Source: DTU018 sp029550685
Lineage (GTDB): Bacteria; Bacillota; Syntrophomonadia; Syntrophomonadales; Syntrophomonadaceae
Reading direction: 5' to 3'
Length of the DNA stretch: 16,446 nucleotides
NCBI GenBank assembly: GCA_035412805.1
Contig: DAONVO010000050.1
Span: 1-16,446, forward strand
How positions within the stretch are numbered: the stretch's first letter is position 1; each line of letters starts with the position of its first letter. Shown here in pieces: positions 1-7,218 of the stretch. The translations under genes were made by a program, and so were the position numbers. Below the pieces are notes generated by a model. The model did not search any database. It was not told where the DNA came from and saw only the letters and a list, made by a program, of their open reading frames with translations.

Positions 1-55
1 GATTGCCTGTGACTCTCGTTCGAGATCGCCAAGTCGCTGCGCTCCATCGCGACCT
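1..55 (-). repeat. Dispersed-repeat-like sequence at window edge
   Basis: Read on the minus strand, this edge contains TCGCGATGGAGC, then GCAGCGAC and GGCGATCTC. It resembles the widespread intergenic repeat of the form TCGCGAGGAGCGAAGCGAC...GGCGATCT found in many anaerobe genomes; that recognition is from memory. A short stem (GTCGC 33-37 with GCGAC 49-53) lies inside it. The right edge of the window (16435-16446) carries the start of the same motif on the opposite strand. There is no coding potential. Confidence 0.45.
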
Positions 56-60
56 TAATT

Positions 61-205
61 GTAGCCGTAAGGGTACATCAGCTACTTTAATGGTGTTCAT
101 AATCCGTAGGGTTTGAACACATCAGATGTCCCCGAAGGGGGTAGTCCTTTAGGGCGATGACACATTAGGAAGCCGTTTTCACAGCCATGACAGAGTAAGC
201 GCTGT
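61..205. other. Hairpin-dense noncoding segment, possible structured RNA or insertion-sequence end
   Basis: Several inverted repeats follow each other without a gene: GTAGC (61-65) with GCTAC (81-85), GTGTTCA (93-99) with TGAACAC (114-120), CCCC (130-133) with GGGG (137-140) around a GAA loop, and ACAGC (181-185) with GCTGT (201-205). This spacing is what a folded RNA would give. On the minus strand it reminds me of the 3' end region (reRNA/omega RNA) of IS200/IS605-type TnpB elements, but no tnpB or tnpA is present, so that is only a guess. The strand is undetermined. Confidence 0.3.
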
Positions 206-207
206 TT

Positions 208-246
208 AGGGGAAAAGAAATAGCGGAAGCTTAAAACTTCCGCTAT
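208..246 (-). terminator. Intrinsic terminator of the ABC operon
   Basis: A perfect 10-bp stem, ATAGCGGAAG (220-229) with CTTCCGCTAT (237-246), has a 7-nt loop. On the minus strand it is followed by TTTCTTTTCCCC, a T-rich tract. It lies about 120 bp past the permease stop. The stretch between holds a second imperfect hairpin (CGTTTTCCC 262-270 with GGGAAGACG 272-280, no T tract) and no gene. Confidence 0.65.
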
Positions 247-368
247 CACTAGGGTGAGAGGCGTTTTCCCAGGGAAGACGAGTTAAAAGTCCCCCTGCTT
301 CTGCAACAATTATCTGCTGTATCTTAAGTAATCCGCGTTATCTGCGTCATATATTATACCCCCCTGTT

Positions 369-2417
369 TCATTTCCCGGTGCTTTCTTTTATGAATTCAA
401 CTGTCTCTGCTTCAAGATAGCCTCGATCCTGCAGGAAATAGAATACATGACGATTATAGGGGCTGAGGTAAAAATGATAATTGCGTTCCCGGAAACGGTT
501 ATAGGAAGGCAGATGGGTGTATTCCACCCGCATATCAACATCGGCACAGCTCAGGTATTCTGCCTCGAAGATTTCATAGCCGGACATATCCCGGTAGTCA
601 GCTTGGACAGCTTGTAAAAATGCACCTCTATCTTCCGGTTTTATTTCCAGGGGTTTTTCTATTACTTCTATGGTGGGCAGACTATCTCCTGTAACCCCTG
701 CTTTAGCCATCTCCTTTTGCAATCTCACATAGCGATTCACATGGAAGTTCACATCCAGGTAGTGAATGTTCTCTGCCTCTATATCAACCGCTTCTGCCAT
801 TTTACTGCGTTGTTCCTGACTGCCAGCTATAGCGGCCAGGTTGCTTAATATCTGCTGATCCAGCTCATCTTCCGGATACAAGGGCAGGATAACCGGGAAG
901 GTGTAATACTGAAGCTTGCCGCTGTCGAGGCGATACACAAAACTTAGATCATAATACCTAATCTCATCGCTTCTGTCCCAACGATCTTGAAGATACTGGC
1001 GGTAAGCGTCACGCACATTGTCAATATTATCGACCATATAGCGATGCAGGTTATAAACCGTCTCTATACCGGCATCGCTGGAGTAGATACCGGGAGTTAT
1101 CGCCCACAGACTCTTCATCTCCTCAGGACTGAAATTTTCCATGACCGGGTAACTATAGGAATCATATAACGAATTCCTTTCCAGGCTCAGAGGCGTTCCA
1201 TAGGTAATAGCCAGGGAATCAGGCATATTAATCATGTGGTCCATATAAACCTGGCTGTGATCAGCTTTCAGCAGCCGCGCATTGAAATAATTCGATCCAC
1301 TGGGTGCGAAGGCTACAGCCTCTACCTGGTCAACATCCGGTATCCGGCATGCGTATCCGTACCAATCGTTGTAAACCGATATACTAACCAATACCAGGAT
1401 AACCGCATAGACCACAAATCCCTTATAGGTCTGCCATACCCGGAAAGTTTTCTGCATCAGCATCTCAGCCACAAAATAGCCTACCATTCCAGCCAGTAAG
1501 AACAGGACTATTGCACCGGCAAAAAAGTCTTCCCAATTAAATATGTCTAACAAAATGCTGCCAAAAGCTAAGCTGCTGCAAAAGGTTACTCCATACTTGA
1601 ACACCGGATTCAGCCGGTGAATGGCTATAACATCACCTGCATTTTCCATCTTGCGATGCCTATACATATAATAAGCCAGCCCGATCAGCAGTAAGGCAGC
1701 CAGCAGGTAAGCGATCCATACTCCCCACTGCACATTCCCCTTATAGAATTGATAGACCTGGTTGGAAGCATATACGATGGGAGTAGCTATTTCAAAGATG
1801 TAACCTGAGTTAGAATTAAATCCGTATAAAAAGCGTCCCAGATATCCCTTAACCAGAACCTCCGTTCCGATCAGCAAAAAGTTGGCGATGAAGTAAAAAG
1901 CGAGGTGGGCGATAATATTTCCGGTCAATAAGCCCACGAAAACAGCCAGAGAATACAACAGCAGGGTAAGGACCGTAAAGGCAAACAGCCACACTAACAA
2001 GGGCACAATTTGCAGCACCCCATAACTTAATCCGATACCCAGCAAACAGAGGAACAAAATCACTATCGGAATCACGATCATAAATAGCCCCGACAGGTAG
2101 CTGCTGAAAAACACGGTTTTCCGGTCAAAGGGCAGCGCATTGATCATAGCCGTAGCTCGAGTATTATGTATGAAGGAAAAGACCGCTGCCGCCGCCACAA
2201 TGCTGGATAAGGCAATTAACAGGACTAAAAATTCAGATCCCCGGTAAATAAACTGGCTGAAAAAGTCCTTATCGAAAACTGTGTCAATGGGGATAGAATT
2301 GGCTAGGCCATAACCAAACAGTAAAACACAAATAATATAAGCGGCCAGCACTGGCCAGAACCGCTGCAGGTTCTTGTAGAAGAGGGCTCTACTAAATAAG
2401 GGCTGTGCTGATTTCAT
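369..2417 (-). CDS. ABC transporter permease with large C-terminal soluble domain
   Basis: This is the membrane subunit of a GntR-regulated ABC exporter-like system, about 682 residues. The first ~350 residues hold roughly nine hydrophobic segments, from the FWPVLAAY region near residue 20 to the GFVVYAVILVLVSISVY segment near residue 345. The last ~330 residues are hydrophilic and rich in Tyr, Asp and Glu, and start just after a membrane segment; they probably form a separate domain, likely outside the cell, though topology was not computed. The start is ATG at 2417: GGGAGGG lies 7 nt upstream, whereas an in-frame upstream extension would be out-of-frame ATPase sequence. It overlaps the ATPase 3' end by 26 bp, which suggests translational coupling. 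The substrate is unknown; relatives in ytr-type operons are linked to cell-envelope or antibiotic stress. Confidence 0.8.
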   Translation of the reverse strand: MKSAQPLFSRALFYKNLQRFWPVLAAYIICVLLFGYGLANSIPIDTVFDKDFFSQFIYRGSEFLVLLIALSSIVAAAAVFSFIHNTRATAMINALPFDRKTVFFSSYLSGLFMIVIPIVILFLCLLGIGLSYGVLQIVPLLVWLFAFTVLTLLLYSLAVFVGLLTGNIIAHLAFYFIANFLLIGTEVLVKGYLGRFLYGFNSNSGYIFEIATPIVYASNQVYQFYKGNVQWGVWIAYLLAALLLIGLAYYMYRHRKMENAGDVIAIHRLNPVFKYGVTFCSSLAFGSILLDIFNWEDFFAGAIVLFLLAGMVGYFVAEMLMQKTFRVWQTYKGFVVYAVILVLVSISVYNDWYGYACRIPDVDQVEAVAFAPSGSNYFNARLLKADHSQVYMDHMINMPDSLAITYGTPLSLERNSLYDSYSYPVMENFSPEEMKSLWAITPGIYSSDAGIETVYNLHRYMVDNIDNVRDAYRQYLQDRWDRSDEIRYYDLSFVYRLDSGKLQYYTFPVILPLYPEDELDQQILSNLAAIAGSQEQRSKMAEAVDIEAENIHYLDVNFHVNRYVRLQKEMAKAGVTGDSLPTIEVIEKPLEIKPEDRGAFLQAVQADYRDMSGYEIFEAEYLSCADVDMRVEYTHLPSYNRFRERNYHFYLSPYNRHVFYFLQDRGYLEAETVEFIKESTGK

Positions 2418-3285
2418 AATCCAACCCTCCCAGTTCATAAATGAATATTTCTTCCAGGGACAAAGGCAGAACATCCAGCATTGACGGCTCCAGAGCAGCG
2501 GCCTGCTGCAAAACCTGCTCCCTTTCACCGCGCACCACCAGTTGTACCACACTGCCTACCCGGTGATCAGCCAGGACATTCAGGGAACTGAATTCAGGAG
2601 GATCTCCGTGGAAACCCATCTGCAGCTTAAAAATATGGTTCTGCAGCTCATCCAGACCCCGCTGCAAAACTACCTGGCCTTTGTGCAGGATACCTACGTG
2701 GTCACAGGCATCTTCCAATTCCCTTAAGTTGTGGGAAGATACAAAAACTGTGGTCTGCCGTTCCGCCACATCCTGAAAAATCAAGTTCCACACCTTGCGC
2801 CGGGCTACCGGATCCAGGCCGTTCATAGGTTCATCCAGCACCAGAATATCCGGCATCATGCTCAGACTTAGCATAAAAGCGGCATGTTTTTTCATACCCC
2901 GGGAAAAACGGCGCAAAGATCTTTTCTCATCCAAAGCAAATACCGGCTTAATTTTCTCCCAGCGTTCCATATTAAACTGGGGATAAACCCGGCGATAAAA
3001 ATTCAGCATATCATTAAGGTTGTCCTGGGGGAAGAAGTATATATCATCCGGAATATAAGCAATACGCTTCTTAACCGCAGGATTGTCGAAGACTTCCTCA
3101 CCTTCAACAGTGATAGATCCCTGATCGGGAATCAATATCCCCACTATATGTTTGATCAAAGTTGTTTTCCCCGATCCGTTAGGACCCACAATACCGTAAA
3201 TCGACCCTTTGGGCACTGAGATATTGACCTTATCCAAAGCAGTAAAACCATCAAAGGTTTTACGCAGGTCGCGCACTTCAATCAT
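2392..3285 (-). CDS. ABC transporter ATP-binding protein (YtrB/BcrA-like)
   Basis: This is the cytoplasmic ATPase that powers the downstream permease. Visible motifs from the ATG at 3285 are Walker A GPNGSGKTT (near residue 34), a degenerate signature SRGMKK instead of LSGGQ, Walker B ILVLDEP followed by the D-loop NGLD, and the switch histidine in SSHNL. The degenerate signature is typical of ATPases in GntR/YtrA-type operons. The C-terminal ~80 residues are a poorly conserved accessory domain. TTG at 3297 is also in frame, but GGGGAGG directly abuts it, so ATG 3285 (about 11 nt from that site) is preferred. The gene starts 28 nt after the GntR stop and overlaps the permease. Confidence 0.88.
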   Translation of the reverse strand: MIEVRDLRKTFDGFTALDKVNISVPKGSIYGIVGPNGSGKTTLIKHIVGILIPDQGSITVEGEEVFDNPAVKKRIAYIPDDIYFFPQDNLNDMLNFYRRVYPQFNMERWEKIKPVFALDEKRSLRRFSRGMKKHAAFMLSLSMMPDILVLDEPMNGLDPVARRKVWNLIFQDVAERQTTVFVSSHNLRELEDACDHVGILHKGQVVLQRGLDELQNHIFKLQMGFHGDPPEFSSLNVLADHRVGSVVQLVVRGEREQVLQQAAALEPSMLDVLPLSLEEIFIYELGGLDYEISTALI

Positions 3286-3313
3286 AAACTGGTTCAACCT
3301 CCCCTTCCGAAAT

Positions 3314-3688
3314 TCACAGTTTATCCAGATAGGACTTTATTTCATCCTTACTTACACCCAAGTAGATCAGCTCCCGGGACAATTTGAGGATTTCGCTTAG
3401 AAGGGCCTCAACCTTTTCCCGGTTTACCCCTGGAACAGCCTCAGCAACAAAGGTACCTTTGCCAGTCACCTGATATACATAACCCTCACTCTCCAGCTCA
3501 CGGTAAGCCCTTTGAATGGTATTAGGGTTTATTGCCAGTATCTGAGCCATTTCCCGTACCGAAGGAATTTTTTCATCTGGTTTTAATACGCCGCGAATGA
3601 TAAGATTCTTTAAGCCATCTTTCACCTGTTCAAAAATGGGCTGAGGTTTCTTCGGGTCAATGTTAATGATGGTAATCACCCCCTTCAT
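3314..3688 (-). CDS. GntR-family transcriptional regulator, YtrA subfamily
   Basis: A small repressor-type protein of 124 residues or slightly fewer. The N-terminal winged helix shows the typical PIFEQV...GVLKPDEKIPSVREMA pattern, then NPNTIQRAYRELESEGYVY and the wing GKGTFV. Only ~45 residues follow, too few for a large ligand domain, which is the hallmark of the YtrA subgroup; they probably form dimerising helices. It is first in the operon with the ATPase and permease, and most likely represses it until the transporter is needed. A palindrome in its own promoter (3704-3726) is the expected operator. The start is uncertain: ATG 3688 has no ribosome site, while AAGGGGGTGA lies inside the 5' end (3685-3676), upstream of ATC/ATT codons. 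Confidence 0.88.
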   Translation of the reverse strand: MKGVITIINIDPKKPQPIFEQVKDGLKNLIIRGVLKPDEKIPSVREMAQILAINPNTIQRAYRELESEGYVYQVTGKGTFVAEAVPGVNREKVEALLSEILKLSRELIYLGVSKDEIKSYLDKL

Positions 3689-3693
3689 TAGCA

Positions 3694-3731
3694 GGTGTAT
3701 TAAGTGTACTATGTGTATTAGTACACGTCAA
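3694..3731 (-). promoter_or_regulatory. Promoter and palindromic operator of the GntR-ABC operon
   Basis: On the minus strand, TTGACG (3731-3726) and TACACT (3708-3703) are separated by exactly 17 nt, giving a plausible -35/-10 pair. Between and over them is a perfect inverted repeat, GTGTACTA (3704-3711) with TAGTACAC (3719-3726), 7-nt spacer. Read on the plus strand, the same stretch is three successive 9-nt units of the form nGTGTAYTA (3694-3720) followed by GTACAC. GTGTA...TACAC symmetry is known for YtrA-type GntR repressors, so autorepression is the natural inference. Confidence 0.7.
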
Positions 3732-3732
3732 G

Positions 3733-3769
3733 CATAAAAATATAACCGCAAGAATGAACCTGTTTGCGG
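3733..3769 (-). terminator. Possible terminator for transcripts reading left from the IclR operon
   Basis: On the minus strand CCGCAA (3769-3764) pairs with TTGCGG (3751-3746) across a 12-nt loop, followed by TTATATTTTTATG. The stem is only 6 bp, so strength is doubtful. It sits just before the GntR promoter and would stop read-through transcripts that ran antisense across the thioesterase gene. Confidence 0.4.
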
Positions 3770-3789
3770 GGGTTTGTGCTAACATAGAA

Positions 3790-3820
3790 TATAATGTGTT
3801 CTTTTGGGGAGGTAGAGGAA
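3790..3820 (+). promoter_or_regulatory. -10 box and ribosome site of the thioesterase gene
   Basis: A perfect TATAAT lies at 3790-3795, with no good -35 at standard distance (only TTGCGG 20 nt upstream). Transcription would begin near 3802. GGGGAGGT (3806-3813) is then 8 nt from TTG 3821. This argues against the upstream in-frame ATG at 3794, which overlaps the -10 box. Confidence 0.45.
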
Positions 3821-4222
3821 TTGGCGGATGTGAGTCCCTTTAATATTAAAGATACGGTTATGAACACCCTGGGAATTGAGATAGTGGAGTACACTCCTGA
3901 GCGGGTGGTGGCCACCATGCCGGTTACGCCTAAAACTCACCAGCCTTTCGGCCTGATGCATGGCGGAGTGTCGGTAGTAATAGCGGAGACAGTGGCGTCA
4001 GCAGGCAGTTACCAGTTCATTGATCGCGAAACCCAGCGGGCGGTAGGTCTGGAGATCAATGCCAATCATATCCGCAGTGTAAGTGATGGAACAGTAAAAG
4101 CCATAGGAACACCGGTGCATATAGGGCGCACCACTATTATATGGGATATCCGCATATATAACGAAGAAGAAAAACTGGTCTGTATTTCCCGCTGTACAAT
4201 GGCGGTTATTCCTGCCCAATAA
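3821..4222 (+). CDS. Hotdog-fold acyl-CoA thioesterase, PaaI/YdiI-like
   Basis: A 133-residue cytosolic protein expected to hydrolyse an acyl- or aroyl-CoA thioester to the free acid and CoA. The 4HBT-family core is clear: PFGLMHGG (HGG at 47-49), followed by a conserved Glu at 56, the likely catalytic carboxylate, in the AETVAS helix. The C-terminal strands end in RCTMAVI. The motif is closest to the PaaI/EntH/YdiI/MenI group, which acts on aromatic or quinone-precursor CoA esters, though substrate cannot be assigned. The start is TTG 3821, chosen because GGGGAGGT lies 8 nt upstream. It is tail to tail with iclR, 1 nt between stops. It is opposite in strand to the Ior/Glc/Lut operon but could serve its product. 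Confidence 0.85.
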   Translation: MADVSPFNIKDTVMNTLGIEIVEYTPERVVATMPVTPKTHQPFGLMHGGVSVVIAETVASAGSYQFIDRETQRAVGLEINANHIRSVSDGTVKAIGTPVHIGRTTIIWDIRIYNEEEKLVCISRCTMAVIPAQ

Positions 4223-4223
4223 C

Positions 4224-4976
4224 CTAGCCCCGAAATCCCAATACTTCTGATACGGTTTGGGCAGCGCGCATCACATCGTCACGACAAGCAGCAAAGGTTT
4301 TCTCATGCAAGACTTCGTGTATTGGTCCTGACACACTTATGGCAGCTACGATTTCTCCATCCGCGCCAAAAATGGGAGCAGCTATGCAGCCAGTTTCCAG
4401 CAAAGCTTCTCCCCGATCAACGGCATAACCCTGCTGGCGAATACTGTTTAGTTCTTGTTTGAAACGTTCCTGGTCGGTAATAGTGTTTTTGGTTATAGGC
4501 ATCAGCGGCTCATTCTGCAGAAAATCCTCAATTACCTGTGGTGATTGCCAGGCTAAAAGAACTTTGCCCACTCCCGTACAATAAGCAGGTATACCTGCCC
4601 CAACCCGGGGGGCTAAAACCCCGCTGCCCCCTGCTCGGGTGCTAACCACCAGTATGGCCATGCGTCCTGCATAAATAGCCACGTGTACGGTCTGTTTGTA
4701 TCTATCTACCAACTGCCGGACTACCGGTTCAGCAGCCGTGGTCAGTTTTATGTTACTGGAATAGGCCATACCCAATTCGAAAACCTTTACTCCCAAACGG
4801 TACTTACCGCTCTCAGCCAGGTATAAAAAGTTGTGCTTTTCCAGAGTTTTAATCAATCCGTGCACTGTGCTTTTGGGCAGTTGAACTTCCTGGCTGATTT
4901 CCGTAATACCCCATTCCTGTTTCTCCCTGCTGTACAAGGACAGTATAGTCAGAGCCCGTTCTACCGACCTGCTCAT
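4224..4976 (-). CDS. IclR-family transcriptional regulator
   Basis: A 250-residue regulator, the usual family length. The N-terminal winged helix-turn-helix (about residues 5-65) starts SVERALTILSLY and has the recognition helix in LPKSTVHGLIKTLEKH. The C-terminal effector domain (about 75-250) ends with the family pattern CIAAPIFGADGEIVAAISVSG. Start ATG 4976 is preferred over an in-frame upstream ATG at 5036 because GGAGGGAG lies 7 nt before it and because homologues begin at this point. It is the last gene of the Ior/Glc/Lut operon, 67 nt after lutC with a GC-rich hairpin between. It probably controls this operon in response to a pathway acid; IclR proteins can repress or activate. Confidence 0.92.
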   Translation of the reverse strand: MSRSVERALTILSLYSREKQEWGITEISQEVQLPKSTVHGLIKTLEKHNFLYLAESGKYRLGVKVFELGMAYSSNIKLTTAAEPVVRQLVDRYKQTVHVAIYAGRMAILVVSTRAGGSGVLAPRVGAGIPAYCTGVGKVLLAWQSPQVIEDFLQNEPLMPITKNTITDQERFKQELNSIRQQGYAVDRGEALLETGCIAAPIFGADGEIVAAISVSGPIHEVLHEKTFAACRDDVMRAAQTVSEVLGFRG

Positions 4977-5005
4977 TGTTATTCTCCCTCCATCAGTCAA
5001 CTGTC

Positions 5006-5032
5006 CCGGAGAGGGGATCATCCCCTCTCCGG
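5006..5032 (-). other. Perfect GC-rich hairpin between lutC and iclR
   Basis: CCGGAGAGGGGAT (5006-5018) is the exact inverse complement of 5020-5032, with one central base; as RNA this gives an 11-bp GC-rich stem with an ATCAT loop. No T tract follows on the minus strand, so it is not a canonical terminator. It lies 12 nt beyond the lutC stop and about 15 nt before the iclR ribosome site. It could stabilise the upstream mRNA end or reduce iclR expression. Confidence 0.75.
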
Positions 5033-5043
5033 CCAAGGCAGCG

Positions 5044-5694
5044 TCAATCGATTAAGAATATAGTAACCTGGCGCGGTCCATGCATGCCCAGTACCACCTG
5101 CATCGCTACATCAGCGGTGCGGCTTACTCCGGTTACCAGGGTCCAGACAGCCGGCTTGGGCTGATCAGTTTCCAAGACCGCTGCCAGTACCAGGCGATCC
5201 CTGAGAATCTGCTCCTTTCTAACTATACACATATAGTAATTGGGGGCATGGGAAACCAAACGTTCGTTGGCATGACTATGCTCCAAAATCACAGTGCCCG
5301 TTTCTGCCAGAGCATATTTGCACCCGGTAATCCCTAAATGAGCTGCCAAGACAAAACTGCGGTATGCATCGCCTTCCAACTCTGATGAGAACTGTACCAG
5401 ACAGCCACTTTGTTGTTGCAGTTCCTGCCAATCAATCTGTCTGGTTATCTCTTCATCGGCAACGATTATTTTTTCGATCTTTTCCTCAGCCACTATTTGC
5501 GCAATTCTGGTCTGCACCTCAGCCAGATTGTTCACTTCTTCCACCTGGGCTCCGGCTGCTGTTGCTTTCTCTACAAAGGTCTGAATCTGCCCCTTGGCTG
5601 CACTGCTTTTAGGACTGATTATGTTTCGGGATGGAGTATGCTCTGCCCAAGGTGCTGATTTTAGCCGTTCCAGAATTAATTCTCGACTGCTCAT
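5044..5694 (-). CDS. lutC: LutC-like LUD-domain protein
   Basis: A 216-residue protein of the LUD (LutC/YkgG) family, the small subunit of the LutABC/LldEFG-type lactate utilisation complex. The LUD core is visible in the GITGCKYALAETGTV region (near residue 130) and in the following ERLVSHAPNYY. LutC has no metal cluster of its own and acts with LutA and LutB. Start ATG 5694 is chosen because AGGAGGA (5707-5701) abuts the alternative ATG at 5700 with no spacing but is 6 nt from 5694. The lutB stop lies just before it, so the genes nearly touch. In this operon the substrate may be another 2-hydroxy acid rather than lactate. Confidence 0.88.
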   Translation of the reverse strand: MSSRELILERLKSAPWAEHTPSRNIISPKSSAAKGQIQTFVEKATAAGAQVEEVNNLAEVQTRIAQIVAEEKIEKIIVADEEITRQIDWQELQQQSGCLVQFSSELEGDAYRSFVLAAHLGITGCKYALAETGTVILEHSHANERLVSHAPNYYMCIVRKEQILRDRLVLAAVLETDQPKPAVWTLVTGVSRTADVAMQVVLGMHGPRQVTIFLID

Positions 5695-5696
5695 TA

Positions 5697-7202
5697 TCAT
5701 TCCTCCTCGCTATGGGCAGCGGCTTCCTGCTTGACTGCCGCCGTGCTCGCCATTTGGGTAGCCTCCCTTTGCAGGTCTTCCCGCCAGCGTTCACGAAAAC
5801 TCTTTTCCGGCAGTTGAGGAAAATCTCGGCAGACAAACCAACCCGACATAGGGCCTGGCAAACTGGTAACATACCCTTCCTGGCTCCGCCGGTTTATATA
5901 GCGGCGAGCTACTTTAAGACCAGAGTTATAAAGGGCGGGATTTTGCATACCCCGGGCCAGCAGCTCAAAAACGGCACGTTCCTTTATCGAAACCCTGGTA
6001 CCGCCAAACCTCTTATCACCGGTTACCTTCATATGCCGGTATCGAGCTATCAACTCCAGGTGCGGCATTCCCCCGGGACAGACTGACTGGCATCCTCCGC
6101 ACAGAGTGCAAGCTTCGTACAGATCCCGGGTGCGGTCCAATCCCATGATCAAGGGAGCAATTACATTTCCCATTGGGCCAGGATAACACCACCCATAGGG
6201 GTAGGCGCCTATGCGCAGGTATATGGGGCATTGAATGCCACAGCGCCCGCAGCGTATACAGCGCAGGGCTTCTTTTAGATGAGGATCCTGGTAGGCAACA
6301 CTGCGCCCGTTATCAATAATCACTACATACATAGCTTCGGGACCATCCTCTTCATCATCCCGGCGTGGTCCGTTCAGGATAGATACATAGCTGGTAATTG
6401 CCTGGCCGGTGCAGTTTCTGGTCAATAAGCCCAGTAGATGAAAAGCATCGGCATAATTGGCGCAAACTTTTTCTATGCTCATTAAAGCTACATGTACCCG
6501 GGGAGCTGAGGTGGTCCAGCGAATGTTACCTTCATTTTCCACCAGTATCAGACTACCCGTGGAAGCTACCGCCTGGTTTACACCCGTTATGCCCATATCA
6601 GCCTTTTCAAACTTCTCCCGCAGGAAAGTACGCATATAGCCCACGATCTCGGTGGCGATCTCAGTGTAAGGCATATCAATGTGCTGCTGTAAGATAGATG
6701 CAATCTCCTGGATGGTCAGGTTTATGGCCGGCCCCACAATATGAAAGGGAATGGTGCCTCGCTGCTGGACGATAAATTCGCCCAGATCTCCCTCGTAGAT
6801 CTTTACCCCGGTTTCTTCCTCCAGGAAATGGTTTAAACCGATTTCTTCGCTTATCATTGATTTGCCCTTAGTAATAGTCTTAACCTGGTGTTTTTCAACC
6901 AGGCCTTTCACCAACTGACACGCTTCTTCCGCATCCGTTGCCCATAGTACCTGTATGCCATTGCGGATTGCATTTCTTTCGAATTCCTCCAACAACTCAG
7001 GCAAGTGATGCAGGCTGTTCTCCCGGATCTGAGCCCCCATCGACCGGGCTTCCTCCTGAGCAACTTTATCCCCGTAAGCACCCATGGCGGTATCACACAG
7101 GTAGTTAAAGACCCCGGCCACCATAACTACAAAGTCGCGCTGGGCTGTTTTGGCCACTTCCTCGCGGGCTACACTCTGGAAATCTTCGGGTCGCAACTTC
7201 AT
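5697..7202 (-). CDS. lutB: LutB-like iron-sulfur LUD-domain protein
   Basis: A 501-residue LutB/LldF-type subunit that passes electrons from 2-hydroxy acid oxidation. The N-terminal LUD domain spans about residues 60-300, with KGKSM and NQAVASTGSLIL motifs. It is followed by two [4Fe-4S] binding sets: C315, C318, C321, C325 (CIRCGRCGIQCP) and C365, C368, C371, C375 (CTLCGGCQSVCP). The C-terminal ~110 residues are the usual poorly conserved tail. ATG 7202 is preferred over GTG 7214, since AAGGGTGG lies 9 nt upstream. It follows lutA by 16 nt and overlaps the ribosome site of lutC. Length is slightly above typical LutB (~470). Confidence 0.9.
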   Translation of the reverse strand: MKLRPEDFQSVAREEVAKTAQRDFVVMVAGVFNYLCDTAMGAYGDKVAQEEARSMGAQIRENSLHHLPELLEEFERNAIRNGIQVLWATDAEEACQLVKGLVEKHQVKTITKGKSMISEEIGLNHFLEEETGVKIYEGDLGEFIVQQRGTIPFHIVGPAINLTIQEIASILQQHIDMPYTEIATEIVGYMRTFLREKFEKADMGITGVNQAVASTGSLILVENEGNIRWTTSAPRVHVALMSIEKVCANYADAFHLLGLLTRNCTGQAITSYVSILNGPRRDDEEDGPEAMYVVIIDNGRSVAYQDPHLKEALRCIRCGRCGIQCPIYLRIGAYPYGWCYPGPMGNVIAPLIMGLDRTRDLYEACTLCGGCQSVCPGGMPHLELIARYRHMKVTGDKRFGGTRVSIKERAVFELLARGMQNPALYNSGLKVARRYINRRSQEGYVTSLPGPMSGWFVCRDFPQLPEKSFRERWREDLQREATQMASTAAVKQEAAAHSEEE

Positions 7203-7218
7203 TATCTGCACCACCCTT

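Noticed and set aside
61..205. tRNA, tmRNA or RNase P RNA in the hairpin-rich segment
   Set aside because: No cloverleaf, no TTCGA/TTCAA T-arm in a tRNA context, and none of the conserved RNase P or tmRNA motifs I know.
4977..5036. 20-residue N-terminal extension of the IclR protein
   Set aside because: It would include the GC hairpin and ignore a good ribosome site directly before ATG 4976.
5631..6086. 151-codon plus-strand open frame across lutC/lutB
   Set aside because: It is antisense to clear LutB and LutC coding sequence, has no family motif and no ribosome site.
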